From Paenibacillus monticola (GTDB lineage: Bacteria > Bacillota > Bacilli > Paenibacillales > Paenibacillaceae), in NCBI RefSeq assembly GCF_009664975.1, contig NZ_WJXB01000002.1, positions 124,001 to 188,000 of the forward strand: a stretch of DNA of 64,000 bases, in the 5' to 3' direction. Below are positions 26,055 to 33,885 of the stretch, one piece after another. A model generated the notes under the pieces. It was given only the letters and a program-made list of their open reading frames with translations. It was not told the origin of the DNA and did not search any database. Each line of letters begins with the position of its first letter. Within the stretch, counting starts at the first letter, position 1. The position numbers and the translations under genes are program-made.

Positions 26055-26285
26055 AGTATTTACACTTTGTCGAAAGTTGAATCCATCGCATACAAAAGGA
26101 GCGCCATCATGGAAGATCCGCTCCTTGTGTTTAATCTTATTCAATTGCTCCCGCTTGCTTGGTGTCACTCGGACATGCTGGGAAATTGCGCCATAATCTT
26201 TATTGATTCTCCGGTTGTTCACTTCGCTCCACATTCCGGAGCGCTCTGCCTTAAGCAAGGCTTTTCGGGTTTTAGTTCGTGCCAT
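26013..26285 (-). CDS. Small basic conserved-type protein of unknown function
   Basis: Ninety residues starting MARTKTRKALLKAERSGMW at ATG 26285 (AGGAG 11 nt upstream). The first 60 residues are very basic (Lys/Arg-rich, no long hydrophobic stretch) and look like a real small protein, followed by a less constrained tail. The 3' end runs 42 nt into the convergent araC-type gene and spans an inverted repeat (26096-26126), so the true carboxyl end may have been shorter in the ancestor. No family assigned; an RNA- or ribosome-binding role would fit the charge but is speculation. Confidence 0.55.
   Translation of the reverse strand: MARTKTRKALLKAERSGMWSEVNNRRINKDYGAISQHVRVTPSKREQLNKIKHKERIFHDGAPFVCDGFNFRQSVNTSYQFSALHTKLLG
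26096..26126. terminator. Inverted repeat, possible terminator within convergent overlap
   Basis: AAGGAGCG / CGCTCCTT, 8-bp perfect stem with a 15-nt loop, 41 nt after the araC-type stop and followed by GTGTTT. Lies inside the small gene on the other strand. Confidence 0.45.
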
Positions 26286-26468
26286 GTGGCACCACTCTCC
26301 TGTTCGTTGGGGGATAAAATCTATCTTTAATTTTAGCATAAATGCGTAAATTCTGCAGCAGAACAACAGCGAAATTCCTAACATTTACAGTAGACTATGA
26401 GCGTAGGCCTGATTTCAGTATAATGAGAACAAAGCAGTCTATCCTAATAGATTCGGGGGAGTATAGAA

Positions 26469-27149
26469 ATGAAATACGATATTTTGTATGAAGGTGCGTT
26501 TGCAATGCTTAAGGTACACTTGGACTCTGGTGAAAGCGTCAAAGCAGAAATGGGAGCAATGGTCGCTATGTCACCTAACGTAGAGCTGCGGGGAACAGTG
26601 GATGGCGGATTGATGCGTGGACTGGGTAGAATGCTGAGTGGTGAGAAGTTCTTCTTTCAGGAGCTTACGGCCACCAAAGGCCAAAGTGAAGTTCTGTTAT
26701 CCCCGGGCTCCCTTGGAGATATTCAGGCGATTGAGCTGGACGGCTCCTATAAATTGTTTGTGCAAAAGGACGGATTTCTGGCCGGCACACACGGCATTCA
26801 AGTAAACACGAAGATGCAGAATCTGACCCGGGGTCTCTTTTCCGGTGAAGGATTCTTTATCATTGAGATCAGTGGCAGCGGGACCGTATTCCTGTCTTCC
26901 TTCGGTGCGATTCATGCCATCAACCTGGAGCCTGGGGAAGAAATGATCATCGATAACGGGCATCTTGTGGCTTGGCCTGATTATATGGAGTACAAGGTGG
27001 AAAAAGCAGCCTCCGGCTGGCTGAACAGCTTGACCAGCGGTGAAGCGCTAGTATGCCGGTTCCGCGGCGAGGGCGTAGTACTGGTGCAGAGTCGGAATCC
27101 CGGCAGCTTCGGGACATGGATTAAATCTTTTGTACCTAACAGACCTTAG
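26469..27149 (+). CDS. AIM24/TIGR00266-family protein
   Basis: A 226-residue beta-rich protein of the TIGR00266/AIM24 family (tryptophan RNA-binding attenuator-like fold). It starts MKYDILYEGAFAMLKVHLDSGESVKAEMGAMVAMS, has GGLMRGLGRMLSGEKFFFQELTA and VFLSSFGAIHAINLEPGEEMIIDNGHLVAW, all typical, and ends with the Arg-rich strand EGVVLVQSRNP. Bacterial members have no settled function; AIM24 in yeast affects mitochondrial membrane organisation. GGGGGAG upstream of the ATG. Monocistronic, followed by a palindromic repeat array. Confidence 0.88.
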   Translation: MKYDILYEGAFAMLKVHLDSGESVKAEMGAMVAMSPNVELRGTVDGGLMRGLGRMLSGEKFFFQELTATKGQSEVLLSPGSLGDIQAIELDGSYKLFVQKDGFLAGTHGIQVNTKMQNLTRGLFSGEGFFIIEISGSGTVFLSSFGAIHAINLEPGEEMIIDNGHLVAWPDYMEYKVEKAASGWLNSLTSGEALVCRFRGEGVVLVQSRNPGSFGTWIKSFVPNRP

Positions 27150-27192
27150 ATATGCGAAACAGCTGCACCACTTGATCGTTTAACGGCAATGT

Positions 27193-27379
27193 TTAACAGC
27201 ATCCACTGCTGTTAAATCATTGGTTTTATGTACATTCAGGTAATTAACAGCAAAAAATGCCGTTAATTTCCCTACTATCCAAGAAATCAGCATCCAATCG
27301 ACGAATTAACGTCAGAAATTCATGTTAATTAGTCTTCAAGACAGGAATAACTCAAATTAGCAGCAGAAATTCATGTTAA
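27193..27379. repeat. Four-unit array of 23-nt palindromes
   Basis: Each unit is two 9-nt arms round a 5-nt loop: TTAACAGCA/TGCTGTTAA (27193-27215), TTAACAGCA/TGCCGTTAA (27244-27266), TTAACGTCA/TCATGTTAA (27306-27328), TTAGCAGCA/TCATGTTAA (27357-27379). Starts are 51, 62 and 51 nt apart. The first is perfect; the rest decay outward. Intergenic, between the AIM24 gene and a terminator. Confidence 0.75.
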
Positions 27380-27424
27380 ATAATTCTACTTTTCTACTTA
27401 GGATCGTCTCCCTAATATCCCCAT

Positions 27425-27468
27425 AAAAAAGTCAGTCTCCATTTCATCAACGGAGACTGACTTTTTTT
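27425..27468. terminator. Bidirectional terminator between AIM24-family gene and fur
   Basis: AAAAAAGTCAGTCTCC / GGAGACTGACTTTTTTT with an 11-nt loop, A-run and T-run on both sides. Confidence 0.93.
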
Positions 27469-27491
27469 ATCTGGAGTTCATCATAATAATA

Positions 27492-27965
27492 TTAAGAAAC
27501 GGCCTTGCAATCCTTTTCTCTTTTACAGCCCGTTCTATTGCAGGTCTGGTAAGTGCCCTTGAAATCAAGGCGATGGTCCGTAACTTTAAAGCCGTATTCC
27601 CGTTCCACTCTACTCTCCAGTTCTAAGAGCCAGTCATCCTTAATTTCTTCCAGCCTTCCACAAACACTGCATATCAAATGATGATGCATGTGGTCATGAT
27701 CATTATCACGCAGATCGTAACGCGCTACTCCATCGCCGAAATTCATCTTTTCCACGATATGAAGCTCACATAACAGCTCCAGCGTCCGATAAACCGTTGC
27801 CAGACCAAGATGCGGATACGTACTCTTCACCATCATGTATACTTCCTCAACGCTTAAGTGATCCTTCTCATTATCTAACAACACCTTGACTATGGCTTCG
27901 CGTTGGGGCGTTAATTTATACTGTTGTGCTGCAAACTGCTGACTGATATTCATAATTGGATTCAT
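27492..27965 (-). CDS. fur: Ferric uptake regulator Fur
   Basis: An iron-sensing repressor, 157 residues. The DNA-binding domain has KLTPQREAIVKVLL and LGLATVYRTLELL; the metal domain has HDHMHHHLICSVCG and two CxxC-like sites (Cys99/Cys102 and Cys142/Cys147) for structural zinc. It is closer to Fur than to PerR or Zur because of the sequence around NFGDGVARYDLR, which is nearly that of B. subtilis Fur. Start at 27965 (MNPIMNISQQ) has GGAG 5-6 nt upstream; upstream codons lack a ribosome site. Monocistronic. Confidence 0.9.
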   Translation of the reverse strand: MNPIMNISQQFAAQQYKLTPQREAIVKVLLDNEKDHLSVEEVYMMVKSTYPHLGLATVYRTLELLCELHIVEKMNFGDGVARYDLRDNDHDHMHHHLICSVCGRLEEIKDDWLLELESRVEREYGFKVTDHRLDFKGTYQTCNRTGCKREKDCKAVS

Positions 27966-28144
27966 AGGGTCTCCTACCTTCCCGGAACGATTCAATATCC
28001 GCGCCTTCTGAGACGTACCTCATCTAAGTAACTTAACATTTAGCCTAATTAGTAATGGTTACGATATAAGCATAACAAAATTGCCCACAAATGAAAAGAG
28101 CCTGACATTAGTATAACATCTCTTACCCTACATCCAAAGCTACT

Positions 28145-28165
28145 TTATAACAAAATTGTTTATAA
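28145..28165. promoter_or_regulatory. Palindrome TTATAA-N9-TTATAA upstream of fur
   Basis: TTATAAC, seven nucleotides, TTTATAA; a symmetrical AT-rich site about 180 nt from the fur start and 97 nt before the gene at 28262. It recalls, but is longer than, a PerR box (TTATAATNATTATAA). Which gene it serves is unclear. Confidence 0.35.
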
Positions 28166-28215
28166 AATATTTCTTTTGTCCTAGCAGTTGCCCAATCAGA
28201 ACTCAATCCGCTTCC

Positions 28216-28224
28216 CATACCTTA
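28216..28224 (+). promoter_or_regulatory. Possible SigK/SigE-like -10 element
   Basis: CATACCTTA fits CATANNNTA and lies 38 nt before the ATG at 28262, the right distance for a short leader. Confidence 0.4.
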
Positions 28225-28261
28225 TATAAACTGTATATTCTATAAAGGAGAATCGGGCCGG

Positions 28262-28837
28262 ATGAAGAAATCAATATTAACAGAATCCCAAATACGCCGG
28301 AGCGCCCAAGCTCTGCAAAAGGTAGCAAAGTCCATGCTGCCCTTCTATAGAAAGATCGCCACGAACCGCGCCTTCGCCAAGCAATGGACAACGGCCGTAA
28401 CCTCTGCCGATCTCACGCTTATGGGCAAGCTACTGGCCAGTATTCCTGCCCTTTCCGGGACTACGGATTACGGGACGAACGGTATCGGATACTTTGTTTC
28501 GTTCCCTTTTCCGCTTCCCATTGCCTTCTACACCAATGGTACAACGATACCACCAGGGACTGTACAGTTCACCTTCAGCACAAGAGCACATCGCAGCATC
28601 GCTTGTGCGGTCCTCCCGCTATACCGGAAGCTGGCTACCAGCTGGAGCTTCGCTGAAGCCTTAGCACGAGGTATCGAGAACAAGGACAGTAAAGCTATTA
28701 CCACGATGGTCCGTGAATGGGTAACAACAAGTGCATTAAAGACTGTGAGCATTGAAGATTATGGTGTTGCTCTGCTTTTCAGGCCTAAATTCAGTAAATA
28801 CCCTTACCGTAATCTGCTATTTCGCGAGACCCAATAA
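28262..28837 (+). CDS. Protein of unknown function with an internal duplication
   Basis: A 191-residue basic soluble protein, no signal peptide. It is built from two similar modules. Module 1 (about residues 25-82) reads MLPFYRKIATNRAFAKQW..D..LMGKLL..DYG..YFVSFPF. Module 2 (about 117-178) reads VLPLYRKLATSWSFAEAL..D..ITTMV..DYG..LLFRPKF. The shared frame is LPxYRKxAT..xFA, then Asp, then DYG about 45 residues later. I do not recognise the family. AAGGAG is 11 nt before the ATG and a SigK-like -10 is placed suitably, so a sporulation protein is possible (inference). Confidence 0.65.
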   Translation: MKKSILTESQIRRSAQALQKVAKSMLPFYRKIATNRAFAKQWTTAVTSADLTLMGKLLASIPALSGTTDYGTNGIGYFVSFPFPLPIAFYTNGTTIPPGTVQFTFSTRAHRSIACAVLPLYRKLATSWSFAEALARGIENKDSKAITTMVREWVTTSALKTVSIEDYGVALLFRPKFSKYPYRNLLFRETQ

Positions 28838-28904
28838 AATTTTTATCTTTTCAAATAGATTGCCTGCAACCTTTCCAGAATTCACTTCGTCAAAGGAGTT
28901 GTAA

Positions 28905-28955
28905 ATGGCCAAGCGGCCTAACTCTACTACGAGGTGGAATAACTATGAACATTAA
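28905..28955 (+). CDS. 16-residue leader ORF overlapping the SLH gene start
   Basis: ATG at 28905 is preceded by AAAGGAG at 6 nt spacing and encodes MAKRPNSTTRWNNYEH before TAA at 28953-28955. The stop lies 11 nt inside the next gene (ATG at 28945, other frame), so translation of the leader would pass over the SLH gene's ribosome site and start. Looks like a translational-coupling or leader ORF; expression is not proven. Confidence 0.5.
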   Translation: MAKRPNSTTRWNNYEH

Positions 28956-29622
28956 GAAAACAACTTTCGCAGCCATTACAACGGTATCGCTGCTCACTTT
29001 CTCTCTGGGAGGCCAAATTTTTGCAGCAGGAGGCAGCTTTAAGGATGTAGACTCTGTAAACGGCAAAGAAAAGATTATCTCCTTAAAGGATCAAGGTTTG
29101 ATCAAGGGTGTTTCGGATACCCAATTCGTTCCCGGTTCCAAAGTAACAGTAGCCCAAGGTATTCAGTTCATTTCCGGTGGACTTCAACTGAGTCTTGCCG
29201 CTATTGACTTCAACAAGGCTCCGGTTGCCAGCGGTTTGTTCACGAATGTTAAAGATAACGCTTGGTATGCTGAAGCCTTTATCAATGCACACTACAATGG
29301 CGTAGAGATTCCTGCGGATATTGATCCTACAAAGCCTATGACCAAAGAGTTATTCACAGTCTTGCTGATGCAGGCAACTGAAAAAGTTGGCAACTTGCCG
29401 ATGATCAACATTATCCCGACGGATATCGCTGACTCAGATCAATTCGATCCTGCTTCCCAAGGCAGCATTCAGCGTTCGCTTAAATATAACATCAACGCCT
29501 TGGACGCAAGCGGCAAGTTTAATCCTAAAAGCGAAATCACTCGGGCCGAAGCTGCAGTGATGCTCTATAATGCTTTGGAGTTCTTGAAATCCCGTGCTGA
29601 CGTAACTCCACCACAAAGCTAA
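28945..29622 (+). CDS. Secreted SLH-domain protein
   Basis: A 225-residue exported protein with signal peptide MNIKKTTFAAITTVSLLTFS...AAG (cleavage near residue 28) followed by S-layer homology repeats. Repeat one has SFKDVDSV..KIISLKDQGLIKGVSDTQFVPGSKVTVAQGIQFI; later ones LFTNVKDNAWYAEAFINAHYNGVEI and a last KFNPKSEITRAEAAVMLYNAL. SLH repeats bind pyruvylated secondary cell-wall polymer, so it sits on the cell wall. No catalytic domain is attached. GAGGTGG is 7 nt before the ATG; a 16-codon leader ORF overlaps the start. Confidence 0.85.
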   Translation: MNIKKTTFAAITTVSLLTFSLGGQIFAAGGSFKDVDSVNGKEKIISLKDQGLIKGVSDTQFVPGSKVTVAQGIQFISGGLQLSLAAIDFNKAPVASGLFTNVKDNAWYAEAFINAHYNGVEIPADIDPTKPMTKELFTVLLMQATEKVGNLPMINIIPTDIADSDQFDPASQGSIQRSLKYNINALDASGKFNPKSEITRAEAAVMLYNALEFLKSRADVTPPQS

Positions 29623-29658
29623 GTACTCTATCTATTTGCAGAAGGCTATCAATTAAAT

Positions 29659-29695
29659 AAAAGGCAGTCCAGGGATTACCCTTGGACTGCCTTTT
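29659..29695. terminator. Bidirectional terminator
   Basis: AAAAGGCAGTCCAGGG / CCCTTGGACTGCCTTTT with a 4-nt loop, between the SLH gene and the convergent ABC operon. Confidence 0.9.
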
Positions 29696-29707
29696 GTCAC
29701 ATTCTGC

Positions 29708-30460
29708 TTATATATCTTCTCCGTTAAGTCGGTTGAGGAACTGCAAGGCACGCGGATTCCTCGGATGCTCCAGCACCTCCTGCGGACTGCCTTGCTCTAA
29801 GATGAGGCCGTCATCCATCAGAATAATCCGGTCTGCCACATCAGCGGCGAATTTCATCTCATGAGTTACAATAACCATGGTCATGCCTTCTCTAGCCAAC
29901 TGTTTGATAACCTTCAGTACCTCCCCCACCAGCTCAGGATCAAGCGCCGAGGTGGGCTCATCGAACAGCAGGACCTCCGGCTCCACGGCCATGGCTCGGG
30001 CAATGGCCACTCGCTGCTGCTGCCCACCGGACAGCTGATGCGGATAAGAATCCGCCTTATCCGCCAGCCCCACCTTGTCCAGCAACGCAAGTGCGCGCTT
30101 GCGCGCTTCCTCTTTGGTGCGCTTTTGCACGGTTATCTGTCCTTCCATCACATTGCCTAACGCTGTCATATGCGGAAACAGATTATAGGATTGAAAGACC
30201 ATTCCTGTTTTCCGACGTAAGGCCAGCATTGATTTCTGATCTATTCTCTTGGCATCCGTAAAGTTGATCTTAACATCAGCCAAAGATACGCTTCCCTGGT
30301 CGGGTATCTCCAATAAGTTGAAGCAGCGGAGCAGTGTCGTTTTGCCGGAACCGGACGGACCAATGATTACCAGCACCTTGCCATGTTCCAGACTAAGATC
30401 TACGCCCTTCAGTACTTCCAGCGAGCCGAAGGATTTATGCAAATCGAGTATTTCTATCAA
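29708..30460 (-). CDS. tcyC: Polar amino acid (cystine-type) ABC transporter ATPase
   Basis: A 250-residue ATPase of the polar amino acid uptake family: Walker A GPSGSGKTT (residues about 33-41), Q-loop VFQSYNLFPHM, signature LSGGQQQR, Walker B VLLFDEP, switch VTHEM. It is the last gene of an operon after a permease (15-nt gap) and a binding lipoprotein. The gene symbol rests on the binding protein, which looks like TcyA; other polar amino acids are not excluded. Confidence 0.8.
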   Translation of the reverse strand: MIEILDLHKSFGSLEVLKGVDLSLEHGKVLVIIGPSGSGKTTLLRCFNLLEIPDQGSVSLADVKINFTDAKRIDQKSMLALRRKTGMVFQSYNLFPHMTALGNVMEGQITVQKRTKEEARKRALALLDKVGLADKADSYPHQLSGGQQQRVAIARAMAVEPEVLLFDEPTSALDPELVGEVLKVIKQLAREGMTMVIVTHEMKFAADVADRIILMDDGLILEQGSPQEVLEHPRNPRALQFLNRLNGEDI

Positions 30461-30475
30461 GTATACCTCTCCTTC

Positions 30476-31144
30476 CTAGCTCGCAGAGTAACGATCCAGC
30501 CGTTTTTCCAAGTAATTTTGCAATGCCGACAGAACCGAACAGAACAACAAGTAACACACCCCTGCTTCGCTATAGACCAGCAACGGTTCATAGGTTGTTG
30601 CAGCCACCTGCTGCGCAGTTTTAAACATTTCCATATAAGTGATAGTGGCAGCCAGCGAAGTGTCCTTGACCAAGCTAATAAAAGAGTTGGATAACGGCGG
30701 CACCGATACACGTGCAGCTTGTGGCAAAATAACGCGGCGCAACGCCTGACCACGGGTCATACCGACCGAAAACGCAGCTTCCCACTGGCCTTTATGTATG
30801 GACAGTATGGCAGCACGGACAATTTCCGAAGAATATGCGCCCACACTAAGCGTAAACCCGATCGTAGCCGCAATAAACGGGTCCAGCACAATTCCAACCG
30901 CAGGCAATCCATAAAAGATAATAAAGAGCTGTACCAATAACGGGGTTCCACGAATCACCCATACATAGAATCGGGCAATCAACTTTGGAATCATCCAAGG
31001 AGATAAGCGAACCAGTGCCGTTAACACCGCCAGCAGTAACCCCAGCGCAAATGAGACCAACGATAATGGAATGGTAAAAGCCACCCCGGCTTTAAGCAGG
31101 GGCAGCAGCGAATCTAATAAGATCTGAATTTTACGGTCATCCAT
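30476..31144 (-). CDS. tcyB: Polar amino acid (cystine-type) ABC transporter permease
   Basis: A 222-residue inner-membrane permease of the His/Glu/Gln/Arg/opine family, with about five membrane segments, the start TIPLSLVSFALGLLLAVLTALVRLS, RFYVWVIRGTPLLVQLFIIFYGLP and the EAA coupling loop (AAFSVGMTRGQALRRVILPQA). ATG at 31144 with AAGGATG 8 nt upstream. Middle gene of the three-gene operon. Confidence 0.8.
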   Translation of the reverse strand: MDDRKIQILLDSLLPLLKAGVAFTIPLSLVSFALGLLLAVLTALVRLSPWMIPKLIARFYVWVIRGTPLLVQLFIIFYGLPAVGIVLDPFIAATIGFTLSVGAYSSEIVRAAILSIHKGQWEAAFSVGMTRGQALRRVILPQAARVSVPPLSNSFISLVKDTSLAATITYMEMFKTAQQVAATTYEPLLVYSEAGVCYLLFCSVLSALQNYLEKRLDRYSAS

Positions 31145-31179
31145 TGTTCAGACATCCTTCTTGGACCTTGGTCCAGCTG

Positions 31180-32028
31180 TTATTTGGAAACATCGGCCCC
31201 AAAATATTTTTCGGAAATTTTCAGATAGGTTCCATCGCTTTTCATTTCAGTTATTGCATCACTAACGGCTTTGACTAACTCGTCATTCCCCTTAAGGAAG
31301 GTAGCTGCACTTTGTGAACCATCAGCAATTTCATCTACCACTTTAATCTTTACATCCGGCTTCTGTTTCTTGAGATCCAGAAACGACAAACCGTCATTTA
31401 CTGTCGCATCAATACGACCTGACGTCAGCAGATCAATTGCCTGATTGAATCCATCTGTAGCTACGATTTCAGCACCGTTCTCACGTGCAATCTCGGATAG
31501 GTTACTGGTCAGAGATTGACCGGCTTTTTTACCTTTCAGATCAGCAAAGGCTTTGATGTCTTCGTTGTCAGCACTAACGATCAGCACCGCTTTGGATACG
31601 ATATATGGATCAGAGAAGTCATATTTCACTTTACGTTCATCTGTAATAGAGACTTCATTAAAAATAACATCGAACCGTTTGGCATCCAGGCCTGCAAAAA
31701 TACCATCCCACTGCGTTTCGAAGAATTCCGGTTCAACGCCTAGACGTTTAGACACTTCTTGCGCTATCTCAACATCAAAGCCAGTTAGCTTACCATCGGT
31801 ATCATGGAAAGTGAATGGAGCATAAGTTCCCTCTGTAGCAATCCGTAGTTTCCCGCTGGCTTTAATAACATCCAGACTATTCTGCTCTGCTGGTGCCGCT
31901 GTTGCAGCGGCTCCCTCGGTTGCTGCTGCGGAAGGTTCGGCCGCTGTATTGTTGTTTGAATTATTGCCGCAAGCCGCTACAAGTACCACTGTCAGCGCCA
32001 ATAGAATGATCAAGCTAAGTTTTTTCAT
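31180..32028 (-). CDS. tcyA: Cystine-type substrate-binding lipoprotein
   Basis: A 282-residue solute-binding protein of family 3, tethered outside the membrane: lipobox LVAACGNN (Cys20), then an Asn/Ala/Glu-rich linker to about residue 50. The binding domain has GKLRIATEGTYAPFTFHDTDGKLTGFDVEIAQEVSKRLGV, ETQWDGIFAGLDAKRFDVIFNEVSITDERK.YDFSDPY and the final ISEKYFG. This set is typical of cystine binders (TcyA, FliY). It heads the operon that continues with permease and ATPase. No CymR or S-box leader was seen. Confidence 0.78.
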   Translation of the reverse strand: MKKLSLIILLALTVVLVAACGNNSNNNTAAEPSAAATEGAAATAAPAEQNSLDVIKASGKLRIATEGTYAPFTFHDTDGKLTGFDVEIAQEVSKRLGVEPEFFETQWDGIFAGLDAKRFDVIFNEVSITDERKVKYDFSDPYIVSKAVLIVSADNEDIKAFADLKGKKAGQSLTSNLSEIARENGAEIVATDGFNQAIDLLTSGRIDATVNDGLSFLDLKKQKPDVKIKVVDEIADGSQSAATFLKGNDELVKAVSDAITEMKSDGTYLKISEKYFGADVSK

Positions 32029-32181
32029 TACGTAAATCCCCTCTCATAACATTCTCTGTATTTCCCGGGTTATTTACCCGCAAGTTGAATAGTACACTGT
32101 CATGTCATTATCGTCAATGATTTTTTCCGATTAATATCATCGGATTAATGTTATTGCCGACTGTTTCTGATTCGGACACAA

Positions 32182-32219
32182 AAATATCCCCGCGGTCTAT
32201 TAAAGGCGCGAGGATATTT
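32182..32219 (-). terminator. Terminator of the DHA2 exporter gene
   Basis: Minus-strand stem AAATATCCTCGCG / CGCGGGGATATTT then T-run, 43 nt past the stop at 32262. Confidence 0.8.
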
Positions 32220-32261
32220 AAGCAATACTATTTGTTCAATAATGCGACTCTACAAAACATG

Positions 32262-33782
32262 TTAACCGTGCATAACTTCAGGAATGACCTGTTTCTCTGA
32301 GTCGCCTTCCTCACTCTTATGGCCTCTGCGCAAGAGAAGACCCAGTACTGCACCACCGATCGCTACGAACATCATGATGTGGAAGGTATCGTCGAAGCCT
32401 TTGGCCAGCACAACCTGTGCCGCTTGTTTCACAGACTCAGGGGATGCACTGCCGGTGGCAGCACCAGAAGCAGCAGCAGCCTCTTTCATTTCAATCCCGC
32501 GCGCCGTAGCTCTGGAGGTAAGAATGGTCACCAGTGTGGAAACCGCCAAGGAATTGATGACTTGCTGCATCGAATTGGTCAGTGAAGTCACCCGATTAAC
32601 GAGATGACGAGGCGCTTTATTCAACAGATGTGTATTCATCGGCATCATCATCATACCCATACCTGCTCCACACATGATCAGGGGCAGAATAATATCACGG
32701 CTCTGCGTAGTTAAATCTACATGGGAGTACTGATAAAGAGCCCCTGAGACCAAACTCAGTCCGCAGACGACCAACCAGCGCACCCCAATCTTATCAAACA
32801 AGATGCCGGCAATCGGCATCATGATCCCGGAAGCAATCGCTTGAGGCAGCAAGGTCAATCCTGTATCAAATGCACCAAACCCGCGCGCCTGCTGCAGAAA
32901 TTGCGGAAGCAGGAACAAGGCGCCATATAATCCAAACTGGGCAATCCACTGCACCAGTATACCTGTGCTGAAATCTATCGAGCGGAGTACACGCAGCTCC
33001 AAGAGCGGTGTCCGTGACCGCAGCTCCACTATAACAAAAGCGATTAAAGCAATAATACCTACAGTTAAGCCAATAAGTGTCTTGTCGGAGGTCCAGCCCT
33101 GTGCGCCTTGGCTCACAGCATAAGACAATGAGGCAAAGGCCAATGGCCCCAGAACCATTCCATACTTATCCACACCAGGTACCTGTCCTCTTTCAACCTT
33201 TGGCAGTTTTCTATAGCCTATTAGCAAACAAATGATGCCGATTGGAATATTGATCAGAAAAATCCAACGCCATGAATGGTACTCCACCAGCCATCCTGAT
33301 AACACTGGGCCGATTGCCGGTGCAAATAACACCGGAATGCCCATAATTCCCATTACAACGCCAACCTTACTCCGAGGTGCCAGTTTGTAGACGTAAGCCA
33401 TACCCACCGGAAGCACACAGCCTCCACCCAGACCTTGAATAATCCGGAACACAATCAGCCACTCCGCACTGCTCGGTGTAGAGCAGAGAATGGAGCCCAA
33501 TGTAAAAAGAACAACTGCGCTCAGAAATACGGTCTTAGCACCGAAACGGTCTGACAGCCATCCGGAAAGCGGAATTACTGAGGCCTGCGCCAGCATATAG
33601 CCCGTTACGATCCATTGCAAGGTATGTAGATCCGTATTGAAGTCCTTGACCAGTGTTGATAAAGCTACATTCATCGCTGTACTATCTAGTACAACCATAA
33701 ACACACCGGCAATAATGGCCAGCAGCGGAACTAAAATACTTGATAACCGAAAATCCGCGTCCGACTTCAACGTTTGCTCCAT
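32262..33782 (-). CDS. DHA2-family multidrug efflux MFS transporter (EmrB/QacA-like)
   Basis: A proton-driven exporter of about 506 residues with 14 membrane segments. Motif C-like and family signatures are visible: VLDSTAMNVALSTLVKDF (start of segment 1 loop), WIVTGYMLAQASVIPLSGWLSDRFG, RIIQGLGGGCVLPVG and SWRWIFLINIPIG. Start chosen at 33782 (MEQTLKSD), which has GGAGGAG 8 nt upstream; the open frame continues but is not protein-like. It is divergent from tetR and shares two perfect palindromic operators, so it is very probably induced by the TetR ligand. Confidence 0.9.
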   Translation of the reverse strand: MEQTLKSDADFRLSSILVPLLAIIAGVFMVVLDSTAMNVALSTLVKDFNTDLHTLQWIVTGYMLAQASVIPLSGWLSDRFGAKTVFLSAVVLFTLGSILCSTPSSAEWLIVFRIIQGLGGGCVLPVGMAYVYKLAPRSKVGVVMGIMGIPVLFAPAIGPVLSGWLVEYHSWRWIFLINIPIGIICLLIGYRKLPKVERGQVPGVDKYGMVLGPLAFASLSYAVSQGAQGWTSDKTLIGLTVGIIALIAFVIVELRSRTPLLELRVLRSIDFSTGILVQWIAQFGLYGALFLLPQFLQQARGFGAFDTGLTLLPQAIASGIMMPIAGILFDKIGVRWLVVCGLSLVSGALYQYSHVDLTTQSRDIILPLIMCGAGMGMMMMPMNTHLLNKAPRHLVNRVTSLTNSMQQVINSLAVSTLVTILTSRATARGIEMKEAAAASGAATGSASPESVKQAAQVVLAKGFDDTFHIMMFVAIGGAVLGLLLRRGHKSEEGDSEKQVIPEVMHG

Positions 33783-33819
33783 TCTCTTTACTCCTCCTGT
33801 TGTCCCAGCGGTGAGTATG

Positions 33820-33849
33820 TTGACCTCTTCGCGGGTTTGTCTATATAAT
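33820..33849 (+). promoter_or_regulatory. SigA-like promoter for the TetR regulator
   Basis: TTGACC (33820-33825), 18-nt spacer, TATAAT (33844-33849). Transcription would start just upstream of operator 1 (33858). Confidence 0.55.
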
Positions 33850-33857
33850 GAGTTCAA

Positions 33858-33871
33858 CGGACAACTGTCCG
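33858..33871. promoter_or_regulatory. TetR operator 1
   Basis: Perfect 14-bp palindrome CGGACAACTGTCCG at the start site of the + strand promoter. A second copy begins 34 nt further on. Confidence 0.8.
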
Positions 33872-33885
33872 CTGCCGTTTTTATT

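Noticed and set aside
27193-27379. CRISPR-like spacing of the palindromes
   Set aside because: Repeats differ between units, spacers vary from 28 to 39 nt, no cas gene or leader is present.
32029-32261. S-box, T-box or cysteine-type leader before tcyA
   Set aside because: No conserved S-box core, T-box bulge or long leader; only a stray inverted repeat.
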